A stretch of DNA of 9,374 nucleotides from Cyclobacteriaceae bacterium. Its GTDB lineage: Bacteria; Bacteroidota; Bacteroidia; Cytophagales; Cyclobacteriaceae. The stretch covers positions 1-9,374 of the forward strand of contig JAOUKG010000049.1 in assembly GCA_029882725.1 (NCBI GenBank), given 5' to 3'. The stretch's first letter is position 1; each line of letters begins with the position of its first letter. Position numbers and translations under genes: made by a program. This document shows, one piece after another, positions 1-6,072 of this stretch. Under the pieces are notes generated by a model. That model worked only from the letters and a program-made list of their open reading frames with translations. It ran no database searches and was not told the DNA's origin.

Positions 1-11
1 CATATATATTC

Positions 12-240
12 GCTAACGGTTAAGCTAAAGTTAATGCACAATATTGAAACATTATCTATAACCCCCACCTTTTAAATCTAAACAATAAATCTTTGTTATA
101 TTCATTATTTTCTCCTTTTCTATAACTTCAACCTATTTATAACTTAAATACTTTTCGCTTTTATTCTTTAATACCCGCACACTCCGATTGCCCTATTCTC
201 CGGATGGACATCCGGATCTGCTCCCTCCCGCGACAGTTGA
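12..240. repeat. Long dispersed repeat, copy A, ending at a cassette core site
   Basis: This block is nearly identical to 8379-8607 (about four differences over the first 217 bp by eye), and its middle part recurs at 2634-2850. Read on the minus strand it holds a GGAC-loop hairpin (200-215), an AT-rich leader, a good ribosome binding site (AAAAGGAGAAAATA) before an 18-codon truncated frame (105-52), and an attC-like arm ending in CCGTTAGC. Identity with copy B stops exactly at that GTTAGC. Beyond it the window continues GAATATATATG, so a further minus-strand cassette with an ATG at 3-1 probably begins here, but it leaves the window. Confidence 0.85.
52..105 (-). pseudogene. Truncated copy of the 61-aa protein gene
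   Basis: A frame reading MNITKIYCLDLKGGGYR and then stop begins after the same leader and Shine-Dalgarno sequence as the complete 61-aa frame at 2660-2475. It shares its first nine residues (MNITKIYCL) and then diverges. I read it as a 3'-truncated relative left inside the repeat. A functional short leader peptide is possible but less likely. Confidence 0.5.
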
Positions 241-276
241 TTTTTTTTCTGGACCGGACGGAAAATGCAACAAGCC

Positions 277-430
277 GTTGATACCGTTACAAATTAAGAT
301 GGCATTGACCTTCTTTCTAGTGCTTTGAATCGCGGATTTATACGGAATGCACACGGAATTTCACGGAGAGGCCTTTTTTATATTCTATATCAGTGTCAGG
401 TCAATTCCTGGGTTGTATAAGCTGTTATGA
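277..430. repeat. 155-bp dispersed element, copy 1
   Basis: It matches 3943-4100 at roughly 90% by eye, from GTTGATA to CTGTTATGAA. It contains a degenerate internal series around CGCGGATTTA, CACGGAATG and CACGGAATTT. Its outer parts can pair (ATTGACC near the left end, GGTCAAT near the right). In both places its right end runs into an attC-like arm (AAGCTGTTATGAA, then CATTG). It is therefore probably the body of two related attC-like sites, or an element inserted in them. No open frame is supported. Confidence 0.7.
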
Positions 431-437
431 ACACATT

Positions 438-447
438 GTTGTACACC
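438..447. repeat. Cassette end: inverse core of the immunity cassette
   Basis: GTTGTACACC here is the exact inverted complement of GGTGTACAAC at 1319-1328. The pair encloses the genes at 452-832 and 845-1306. On the minus strand this end reads GGTGTACAAC followed by AATGTGTTCAT. The AAC-AATGTRT pattern also follows the GCCTAAC inverse core rebuilt at 7085-6411. Confidence 0.7.
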
Positions 448-451
448 GTTT

Positions 452-832
452 TTATCTATTCTTCATTATTTGTTCAACATATTTCCTATGATTTTCATAT
501 CCATTTTTACCTGGATCGTCTAAGTCAATCATTTCATTTAATCCAGTATCAAAAATCTGCCAACCATACTTTTTAGCTAATTCAATCAATTCAAAAAGTC
601 CGTTTTCACCATAAAGACTAATCATTTTATTACTTACTAATTCTTCATCAGTAAAAAAGTCAATTGAAAAGTCCTTTTCTTTTATTTCTCTGTGATTATC
701 ATCCTTGACAATTTCACTAAATGAACCCTCAAGAATTTGCGAAAAATCAATTGGTTCAAGTTGGCTCTCATCAACTTCCTCAATCGAGTCTATTTTTTGT
801 TTAGTATTAAAAAGTATAATATCCCAACTCAT
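452..832 (-). CDS. Conserved hypothetical protein, partner of a CdiI-type immunity gene
   Basis: This is a 126-aa acidic soluble protein with no signal peptide or membrane segment. The start MSWDIILFN and the later block around YGENGLFELIELAKKYGWQIFDTGL look familiar as a conserved small-protein family of Bacteroidota and Proteobacteria. I do not know a demonstrated function for it. The gene follows the CdiI-like gene by 12 bp on the same strand, and both lie inside one pair of inverted cassette ends, so they probably move and are transcribed together. That pairing suggests an immunity or toxin-neutralising role, which is inference only. No Shine-Dalgarno sequence is obvious before the ATG, which is usual in this phylum. 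The stop codon sits five bases from the inverse core. Confidence 0.85.
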   Translation of the reverse strand: MSWDIILFNTKQKIDSIEEVDESQLEPIDFSQILEGSFSEIVKDDNHREIKEKDFSIDFFTDEELVSNKMISLYGENGLFELIELAKKYGWQIFDTGLNEMIDLDDPGKNGYENHRKYVEQIMKNR

Positions 833-844
833 TATTGTGTTAGT

Positions 845-1306
845 TTAACTATTAAATTTCTTAAACTCAGAAAAAGCATCAAACCACTCTTTTCTAATAA
901 TTGAAGAAGTATCGGTGTCATTTAATGTCTCTATATTGTCATTAAACAAATCAATTGTTTTTTTCCAATTTTCCTTGTCTTTCCTCCAGTAATCTACCTC
1001 TGATGTCAACACAGTCTTCAATAAATCACCCGCATAAAAGTCACCTTCTGCAAGTATGTTTTCTTTTAATCTATCAATTGCTAAAGGAATCAAAAATTTT
1101 AGTCCTATGTTTTGACCGATCATAATTCTCAGGTCTTCAATATCGAAATCCTTTAATTGTATTTTTCTGAGTCTATGGCAAGTTGTAACTAAATAACTAT
1201 CATATTCAGATTCTCCCCAAATGTCCTTTTCTAGACTTTCTAATGACTTTGAGATCCAATTATTTTCAAATTTAGTTTTTATATGTTTGTTTTTAGGTTT
1301 GCTCAT
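845..1306 (-). CDS. CdiI-type contact-dependent inhibition immunity protein
   Basis: This 153-aa cytoplasmic protein resembles the CDI immunity family annotated as contact-dependent growth inhibition system immunity protein (CdiI_4 type). The recognisable stretch runs from about residue 22 to 100: LESLEKDIWG, then SYLVTTCHRLRK, then DFDIEDLRIMIGQNIGL, then LAEGDFYAGDLL. Family members bind and neutralise a cognate CdiA or polymorphic toxin tip. No toxin or secretion gene is in the window, so this is an orphan immunity gene. The N-terminal 20 residues are basic and variable. The ATG lies 12 bp inside the cassette's leading core (GTTGTACACC, 1328-1319) with little room for a promoter, so transcription may come from an upstream cassette or from the spacer. 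The family call is from memory of the motif and is fairly strong. Confidence 0.85.
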   Translation of the reverse strand: MSKPKNKHIKTKFENNWISKSLESLEKDIWGESEYDSYLVTTCHRLRKIQLKDFDIEDLRIMIGQNIGLKFLIPLAIDRLKENILAEGDFYAGDLLKTVLTSEVDYWRKDKENWKKTIDLFNDNIETLNDTDTSSIIRKEWFDAFSEFKKFNS

Positions 1307-1318
1307 GGTTTCTCAAAG

Positions 1319-1661
1319 GGTGTACAACGCCAAGGTGCATGAAGCGGGTGGAGAAAATAGAAGGGAAAACCTCCCGAATTTATCCAAACCTAAGCACGGA
1401 CTTTATTTTGTGATAAATTAGTTGAAAAAATCATAAAAGAATGCCCGAGCGAGTTCAAAGTGAAAACTTTTCCTGAACCACCGAACCTCCCACCTGATTT
1501 CATGTGCGAATGTTATGGGCATTACTTGCGGTCACGTCCGGTTTTCCGCTCTGGTTGCGTATACGAGACCCGTAGTACGGTGGTGTGACCCGCAGGGATT
1601 CCTTTGGAAAGAGGGCTCCCACGAATGTTCCATCGGGGGCCGTCCTCTCGATTGTACAGCC
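1319..1661 (-). repeat. attC-like palindromic site split by a group II intron relic
   Basis: The left arm on the plus strand (GGTGTACAACGCCAAGG, then TGCATGAAGCGGGTGGAG; 1319-1355) pairs with CTCCCACCTGATTTCATG (about 1487-1504). After the intron relic, TGTACAGCC continues at 1653. Removing the relic would give an arm ending CATGTTGTACAGCC, complementary to the GGTGTACAAC at 1319 with small mismatches. The loop (about 1356-1486) shows no gene. The site separates the TPR cassette from the immunity cassette. Confidence 0.6.
1504..1652 (+). mobile_element. Group II intron relic 1 (5' tip plus domains V-VI)
   Basis: A GTGCG 5' end at 1504 is the canonical group II intron start. A domain V-like segment near 1557-1594 contains CGTATACGAGACCCGTA, then GTACGGTGGTGTGA, close to the domain V at 6992-7033. 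The 3' end CTCTCGAT at 1652 is followed by T, as in the other relics. Nothing encoding a reverse transcriptase lies between, so the middle of the element is lost or it was an ORF-less derivative. It is antisense to the neighbouring genes and sits in an attC-like site. Confidence 0.65.
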
Positions 1662-1664
1662 TTT

Positions 1665-2375
1665 TTATTTCCTTTTTCGCTTACATTTCTTTTCTAAGTC
1701 TTTTGTATACGCTTCTGAAATTGGTTGTCCACCAAATGCCTTACATTCATCATAATATTTCCATGCATTATCACAGTCACCTTTGTTCCAATATAAAACG
1801 GATAGTTTAAATGTTGTATTTTGGTTAATTGGGTCAAGGTTATAAGATTGAGTCATGTAGGTAATAGCTGAGTCCAAATTTTGAAGAGCTATATCTTTCT
1901 CTATTGGTTTAAGAATATAATACTGAGCCATAAAGTAAGTTCCGTAATCTGTTAAAAGGTGAGTGTTTTCAGGAGCTTTCTTTAGTCCTTCTTCGTATTG
2001 TTCTTTAGCATTCTGATTTTGCCCCAAAGTCATATAAACAGCACCAAAACCCCAATAAATATCTGTGTTTGTTGAGTCAAGCAGATATGCTTGGTTAAAT
2101 CTGTACATAGCAGTTTTAATGTCTTTGTATAAGTAATGAAATCCTAAATTTATTAAGTGGTCAGAACCTTTTCTGTGGGTAGAGTCTTGCTTAAGAATAG
2201 TCTCAATAAATTCTTCATCAGCCTTTTTCTGCTCTTTTGTTTTTTCAATGTTCCCATATTTTGGAAGCAACCTGATATTTGTTTGAGATTCTTTTTCCCA
2301 TTGTTCCCAAGTCATTTGCTGCCCAAAAATTGTAATTGAAAATAGTAAGGCTACAATTGTAAGAATGGTTTTCAT
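1665..2375 (-). CDS. Secreted tetratricopeptide-repeat protein
   Basis: This 236-aa protein has a clear signal peptide (MKTILTIVALLFSITIFGQQ) and so is exported to the periplasm or cell surface. Four TPR-like helical pairs follow, at about residues 71-104, 105-137, 138-184 (interrupted by an insert) and 185-215. The marker positions show as LGFHYLYKD, FGAVYMTLGQ and LSVLYWNKGD. TPR arrays bind protein partners; no catalytic motif is present. The tail is strongly basic (KKCKRKRK). The gene ends 12 bp from the 3' end of intron relic 1, and the cassette's TTGTACAGCC lies between them. Its apparent leading core (GTTGGCG, 2440-2434) does not match that trailing end, so this cassette may be a hybrid. 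The partner is unknown. Confidence 0.88.
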   Translation of the reverse strand: MKTILTIVALLFSITIFGQQMTWEQWEKESQTNIRLLPKYGNIEKTKEQKKADEEFIETILKQDSTHRKGSDHLINLGFHYLYKDIKTAMYRFNQAYLLDSTNTDIYWGFGAVYMTLGQNQNAKEQYEEGLKKAPENTHLLTDYGTYFMAQYYILKPIEKDIALQNLDSAITYMTQSYNLDPINQNTTFKLSVLYWNKGDCDNAWKYYDECKAFGGQPISEAYTKDLEKKCKRKRK

Positions 2376-2433
2376 TTACTTTGTTTTAATGAGGTAGTAT
2401 TTACTTTATATATTCTTTTTCGTAGTCTATTCA

Positions 2434-2480
2434 CGCCAACTTACACGTATCCTAACTAACGTTTTTTTTAAGTTTCAAAT
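2434..2480 (-). repeat. Short cassette junction between the 61-aa and TPR genes
   Basis: On the plus strand CGCCAACTTACACGTATCC is followed by ACGT and a T-run ending in AAGTT, giving a small broken hairpin (AACTT/AAGTT, ACGT/ACGT). CGCCAAC fits the complement of a GTTRRRY-like core. It is much shorter than the other spacers and may be a degenerate or truncated attC-like site. Confidence 0.35.
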
Positions 2481-2660
2481 TTCGCTCTGAACATACTTTT
2501 TAAATTGTCCTAATTCCTCTATTTTTCCAGAAAAAGTTAGCTCACCGTAATCATTTTCCGCGTAAAAGGGGGAATTGCCCATATCGCTCATCTGTAAATG
2601 CTGTACCCAACACTCACATCCAATCTTTAAAGGTAAACAATAAATCTTTGTTATATTCAT
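2475..2660 (-). CDS. Small 61-aa protein of unknown function
   Basis: The 61-aa frame starts at an ATG preceded by AAAAGGGGAAAATA, one of the better ribosome binding sites in the window. The same leader stands before truncated frames at 105-52 and 8472-8419. The sequence has no signal peptide or membrane helix. It contains CECWVQHLQM, an ENDYGELTFSGKIEEL block and an ordered C-terminal helix, and looks like a real small folded protein, not a chance frame. I do not recognise the family. The coding start is shared with a repeat family, so the leader and first nine codons may be mobile. Alternatively it could be a fragment of a longer protein fused to the repeat's start site. Confidence 0.55.
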   Translation of the reverse strand: MNITKIYCLPLKIGCECWVQHLQMSDMGNSPFYAENDYGELTFSGKIEELGQFKKYVQSEI

Positions 2661-2850
2661 TATTTTCCCCTTTTCTATAACTTCAACCTATTTATAACTT
2701 AAATACTTTCCTATTCACGCCTTACTATCCCCCCACTCCAAAGCTCCTCCGGATGGACATCCGGGTCTGCACCCTCCCACGACGGTTGCTTTTTTATTTC
2801 TCCCCCAAACGGGAAGGACCGGACGGACGTCCGGTCCAGCGCTCCATAGC
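2634..2850. repeat. Long dispersed repeat, copy C, with two GGAC-loop hairpins
   Basis: This shares with copies A and B the leader and start of the small frame (2634-2705) and the downstream hairpin part (about 2745-2850). The middle (about 2712-2745) differs. Hairpin 1 (2749-2764) is stem CCGGAT with loop GGAC. Hairpin 2 (2816-2837) is stem GGACCGGAC with loop GGAC. Between them is the conserved CACCCTCCCAC, then a T-rich stretch, then CTCCCCCA, seen also near 8586 and in the right-hand tandem array. There is no attC arm in this copy. Confidence 0.8.
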
Positions 2851-2933
2851 CCCAGCGTATCATCCTCTCACATATTAGAAAGGTTATGTATCCATGCCAT
2901 CTTACAACTTAAAAACCCAACCCCAAATTCAGT

Positions 2934-3037
2934 GAACCGCCTTATATGAGATCCTTATATACGCTGGTGTGGAAGGAATGGGATTTCGCGGAAAGAGTCG
3001 CACTGGTGGTCATTTGACCGTCAGCCGGCTACCCGAT
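2934..3037 (+). mobile_element. Group II intron relic 2 (domains V-VI only)
   Basis: The last 40 nt (2998-3037) match 7038-7077 with about four differences. This is a domain VI hairpin (GGTCA/TGACC) ending GGCTACCCGAT. Upstream, GAACCGCC, then TATATGAGATCC, then TACGCTGGTGTG (2934-2973) is a decayed domain V. No 5' part is present; the sequence to the left (2851-2933) shows nothing recognisable. The relic's end forms the antisense of the last codons of the gene at 3021-3707. Confidence 0.7.
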
Positions 3038-3707
3038 TACTTGCTGGCTTTTCTAATTTTTCATTCACGATATATTCTATTTTACCAGTCCCAATTGTTG
3101 TAGCACCTTCCCTGAATTCAAATGCCATTCCTTCTGACAAAGTATGTGCAAAATGGTCTGGTGATACAATCTTTATTTTCGCTTTTATATGCTCACCGGG
3201 ATTTACCCATTCTTTATTAATAAAAGTCTGTTGTCCGGAAGTCTGCATTTCATCAAAATCAAATTTAACTTGTGGTCTATATCCTGATTTTACAGGTGTT
3301 TTGCGTCCACCTTCTTCAGTTGTTAAATATTGAAGTTCGGCAATAAAGTCCACCTTGTTAAATTCTTTATTGTAATGGTTAAGAATGTTGTCTATGATTT
3401 TATCAATGTCCGATTCGTTACAAAACCTTGTTGAAATTTCTATTAATTCAGCCATTGAGCTTCCTGCTTCTAATTGCCAAGCGTTTTGTCCGTTGAATTT
3501 ATTCGTATTTAATTTCTCAATGGTCAAAGGCGTTCCGAAATAGGTTTTAAATTCTTGTATAAAATCCGATATAAGAGTTTGATTCATAGTAGGCCAATCA
3601 TTCATTGCTTTTAAAAATAATGTTGCAATGTCCTTAACCTTATGATTTTCTGTATCAAGGTCAACTAAATTCCAAAGGGTATCATATGTTTCTATTTTGC
3701 TGTCCAC
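3021..3707 (-). CDS. Cassette protein with an EF-Tu domain III-like C-terminal part
   Basis: This is a 228-aa protein. Residues 1-115 are an unassigned helical region. Residues about 118-215 resemble translation factor EF-Tu domain III: FIAELQYLTTEEGGRKTP, then SGYRPQVKF, then a PGE turn at 170-172, then EGMAFEFREGATTIGTGKI, which parallels the EGGRHTP, GYRPQFYF and REGGRTVGAGV series. No GTPase motifs are present, so it is not an elongation factor. The start is GTG with an in-frame TAA directly before it, so the N-terminus may be truncated. The final codons (after about residue 222) and the stop come from antisense of intron relic 2, so the native C-terminus was altered by the insertion. The role is unknown; binding of tRNA or of a factor partner is speculation. 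Confidence 0.8.
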   Translation of the reverse strand: MDSKIETYDTLWNLVDLDTENHKVKDIATLFLKAMNDWPTMNQTLISDFIQEFKTYFGTPLTIEKLNTNKFNGQNAWQLEAGSSMAELIEISTRFCNESDIDKIIDNILNHYNKEFNKVDFIAELQYLTTEEGGRKTPVKSGYRPQVKFDFDEMQTSGQQTFINKEWVNPGEHIKAKIKIVSPDHFAHTLSEGMAFEFREGATTIGTGKIEYIVNEKLEKPASNRVAG

Positions 3708-3942
3708 TTAGTTTTTGTGCTTGCAGATTATGACCTTGGCTATGGCAAATACGGGCTTTCTAAGCCACTTTCTTGTCCGCCTACCGCGAATTTATTTAGT
3801 TGTATAATCTTCATTTTTATAGCTTATGCACAACAGTAGGTGTTGATTATGTAATAAAAATTACCCGCTCCCAAGTTCGCTCCTACCCTGAACCCCTGTG
3901 CTGTTTTGTTTACCATAAAATTAATGAAAAATACCACAAAAT
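3708..3942. other. Gene-free spacer with attC-like fragments
   Basis: No credible gene is seen here. Palindromic pieces are present: GGCTATGGCAAATACGGGC and AAGCC around 3738-3762, and GCACAACAGTAGGTGTTG near 3827-3844. They resemble the arms of the other spacers, but I could not pair them into one complete site or find the leading core that would match the trailing end at 3038. Confidence 0.4.
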
Positions 3943-4100
3943 GTTGATAATATTACAAATTCCGGTGGCATTGACCTTCTTTTTAGTGCTTTGAATCGCG
4001 GATTTACACGGAATGCACACGGAATTTCGCGGAGAGGCCTTTTTTATACTCTATACCAGTGTCAGGTCAATTCCTAGGTGTTGTATAAGCTGTTATGAAT
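3943..4100. repeat. 155-bp dispersed element, copy 2
   Basis: Counterpart of 277-430, with the same order of blocks: GTTGATA, GGCATTGACC, the CGCGGATTTACACGG series, GGAGAGGCCTTTTTTATA, GTGTCAGGTCAATTCCT and TTGTATAAGCTGTTATGAA. Here it continues GCATGCATTG into the IstB relic, whereas copy 1 continues CACATTGTTG into a cassette end. The shared right end supports its being part of an attC-like site belonging to the serine hydrolase cassette. Confidence 0.7.
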
Positions 4101-4104
4101 GCAT

Positions 4105-4301
4105 GCATTGGTAATCATATCCACCAATAAATCTCTGAAACAATGGGAGGAAACCTTGGAGGATGAGGTGCTGGCGACCGCTTTACTTGACAGGCTCTTT
4201 CGATGTGAGGAGTAAAACTGGAGGGAAAAAGTTTTAGAATGGAGAATAAAGAAAAAACCATTTTCAACGAAAAAATATTAACCAAAAGTGGGGAAAGTTA
4301 A
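4105..4301 (+). pseudogene. istB: IS21-family helper ATPase IstB, C-terminal relic
   Basis: From 4111 the frame reads VIISTNKSLKQWEE, then DEVLATALLDRLF. This is the familiar end of IstB, the ATPase that assists the IS21 transposase (sensor-like S/T-T-N, then W-x-E, then the LDRL helix). A frameshift near 4204-4213 moves the reading to a second frame giving VKLEGKSFRMENK and a stop at 4299. Everything upstream, including the Walker motifs and istA, is absent. The relic lies between the repeat at 3943-4100 and the end of the serine hydrolase cassette. Confidence 0.7.
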
Positions 4302-4540
4302 TTGCGAAAATTTGGTGAAATTCAATTTGCTGTTTTATAGGAAATGAGACTTCCAGTAATGAAGATCTTAAGCCTCTCTTTTCGGCTGGCTCCGAAGGAG
4401 ACAAAAAAGAAGTAGCCCAAAAAAAGGGGCTAAACAAGATGAACTCCCGTGCAACGAATCGCTTGAGGCTCTCTTTTAGCTATCTCAAAGTTAATAAAAA
4501 GTTTTATGTTATTGCTTGCTTTATAAGACAGTACCTCGAT
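4302..4540 (+). other. IS21-type downstream tail and possible group II intron relic 4
   Basis: No gene is seen. The first part (AATTTGGTGAAATTCAATTTGC) looks like the region after istB near an IS21 right end. GCCTCTCTTTT-like words occur around 4372 and GGCTCTCTTTTAGC around 4468 as an imperfect direct repeat. The last bases, AAGACAGTACCTCGAT, resemble the ends of the other intron relics and are followed by TGGCAATA, the remnant of the cassette inverse core. Domain V is not visible, so the intron call for this copy rests on position and about eight bases. Confidence 0.4.
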
Positions 4541-4551
4541 TGGCAATAGTT

Positions 4552-5922
4552 TTATTCTGATTTGTTAAATATTATACTCAACTTAGGTGAGTTAATCTGC
4601 ATTTTGCTTTCCATAAATTCATAAGTATACCCGTCCTCCGCAAGCCAAGTATTTTGTCCGATATATTGTAGTTGAGTTTTGTTACCTCGACTTTCAAGAA
4701 ATGGTTTTCCATCTTCTACAAGAATATCCATTTTGAGTTTGTTACCCATAACTAATCCAGTGTAACTCCCTTCTAAATTAGCAAGATTACCTTCAAATGG
4801 TTTAGTGAGATTTATTTTATCAATAAAGTAATTGGCAATTGTATTGGAAATCTTTGAAGGCTTTATCTGACCTAATGTATTTATTAAAGTAACAATTGTT
4901 AAATCGGTTTCCGGAAAATATCTTGTGTCCGATAAATACCCTTCGATTACCCCATTATGAGAAAATACTTTATTTCCATTATATTGATTTATTTCAATTC
5001 CTAATCCATAATGTGTAAAACCACCATTTACCAATTTATTAGCAGTTGTCATTATTTCGTAGCTCTTTTTTTCTAAAAGTCTATTTGAATTGTGAAAAGC
5101 AATTTCCCACTTTAACAAGTCCTCAACAGTTGAGCAAATAGAACCAGCTCCTGTCGCCATTTTAAAATCTCCCAGCTCTGCTAGGTTGAGATATCCATTT
5201 TTATTCATATTATATCCACCTACTATTTTTGAGTATATTGAAGCTGAATAACAGTTACTAATATTTCTCATGTCTAATGGTTGAAATATGTTTCCAATCA
5301 AATATTCCTCATAAGTTGAACCTGTTACTTTTTCAATTATTAAAGCCAATAAATAATATCCCGAATTATTATAATCCATTGAATTCCCTGGTTCAAAATC
5401 ATCCTTTTTTTCTTCCAATAGACGAAGTAGATTATCTGATGAATAGCCTTCCTCTTGCAATTTACTTGGAATATCAGACTCAGTATAGTCCTTGATTCCT
5501 GATGTGTGATTTAATAGCTGCCTTATAGTAATTGTTTTGTTTTTTGTGTCAAAATCAATAAATTTATTAATATTATCATCCAAATTAATAAAACCTTTTT
5601 CCCCTAATTGCATTATGGCGATTGCCGTAAATGTTTTGGTTACTGATGCAATTGGAAAAATAGCGTTCGTTTCCAGAGTCGTCTTTTTCTCTAAATCAGA
5701 AAAACCATAAGATTTGAGAAATTTAATTTTGCCATTTTGGGCAACTCCGATTACTGCTCCAGCAATTAGAGAATCTTCTATAAATGGTTTTACTTTAGAA
5801 TCTACCTGTATTTCAATTGCACTCTCATTTGGTTTTTGAATACTTGATTTCTTGTCCTTACAGGAATTAATTATAAAACTGATAATAAAGAAAAATAGGA
5901 TAATTTGTTTGGTTTGATTCAT
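4552..5922 (-). CDS. Lipoprotein serine hydrolase of the class C beta-lactamase / PBP fold
   Basis: This 456-aa protein has a hydrophobic leader and lipobox (IINSC, Cys21), so it is probably a lipoprotein anchored outside the cytoplasmic membrane. The serine hydrolase signatures are all present: S93-V-T-K96 (nucleophile and base), Y184-N-N186 and H322-N-G324. The blocks LLNHTSGIKDY, GYYLLALIIEKVTG and GAGSICSTVEDLLKW also match the family. A small C-terminal beta domain (about residues 375-456) follows. Substrates in this family vary (beta-lactams, D-amino peptides, esters) and cannot be read from sequence. AAAAAGGCGAGA before the ATG is a moderate ribosome binding site. The gene is enclosed by TATTGCCAA (5940-5948) and TTGGCAATA (4540-4548), an exact inverted pair, and so travels as one cassette. 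Confidence 0.93.
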   Translation of the reverse strand: MNQTKQIILFFFIISFIINSCKDKKSSIQKPNESAIEIQVDSKVKPFIEDSLIAGAVIGVAQNGKIKFLKSYGFSDLEKKTTLETNAIFPIASVTKTFTAIAIMQLGEKGFINLDDNINKFIDFDTKNKTITIRQLLNHTSGIKDYTESDIPSKLQEEGYSSDNLLRLLEEKKDDFEPGNSMDYNNSGYYLLALIIEKVTGSTYEEYLIGNIFQPLDMRNISNCYSASIYSKIVGGYNMNKNGYLNLAELGDFKMATGAGSICSTVEDLLKWEIAFHNSNRLLEKKSYEIMTTANKLVNGGFTHYGLGIEINQYNGNKVFSHNGVIEGYLSDTRYFPETDLTIVTLINTLGQIKPSKISNTIANYFIDKINLTKPFEGNLANLEGSYTGLVMGNKLKMDILVEDGKPFLESRGNKTQLQYIGQNTWLAEDGYTYEFMESKMQINSPKLSIIFNKSE

Positions 5923-5939
5923 TCTCGCCTTTTTATAAT

Positions 5940-6072
5940 TATTGCCAACGGCCAGGCTAAACTTTCGGTTGGGCCAGCTCGAATGGAAACCCCCGATCCA
6001 ACCTCCAAACCTTAGCCAAAGCTATGTTTTACAATAAATTTAATCAAAAAAATACTAAAGCATAGCTTTGGC
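5940..6072 (-). repeat. attC-like palindromic spacer before the serine hydrolase
   Basis: On the plus strand GCCAACGGCCAGGCTAAACTT and CGGTTGG pair with CCAACC and TTAGCC at about 5999-6017. The outer motif closely parallels GCTAACGGTTAAGCTAAAGTT at the ends of repeats A and B, giving the shared pattern GCYAACGGYYARGCTAAASTT. A second, separate hairpin follows directly at 6015-6072. Confidence 0.6.
6015..6072. terminator. 17-bp perfect-class hairpin, terminator or site arm
   Basis: GCCAAAGCTATGTTTTA (6015-6031) pairs with its complement at 6056-6072 with one G-U type mismatch, around a 24-nt AT-rich loop. It is the strongest simple hairpin in the window. There is no clear U-run on either side, so a rho-independent terminator is only one option. 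It may be part of the recombination site or protect a transcript end. Confidence 0.45.

Noticed and set aside
1221..1810. Three plus-strand open frames (1221-1421, 1515-1697, 1604-1810)
   Set aside because: They overlap well-supported minus-strand genes, the attC-like loop and the intron relic. The middle one is a translation of intron domains V-VI.
3021..3707. Reading the 228-aa protein as a truncated elongation factor Tu
   Set aside because: The N-terminal half has no G-domain motifs and does not resemble EF-Tu domains I or II. Only the last 100 residues are domain III-like, so it is a distinct protein.
3800..3994. Plus-strand open frame of 64 codons
   Set aside because: It spans spacer and the 155-bp repeat with no start signal, and copy 1 of the repeat does not keep the frame.
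5277..5495. Plus-strand open frame inside the serine hydrolase gene
   Set aside because: It is antisense to a gene with all catalytic motifs intact and has no features of its own.
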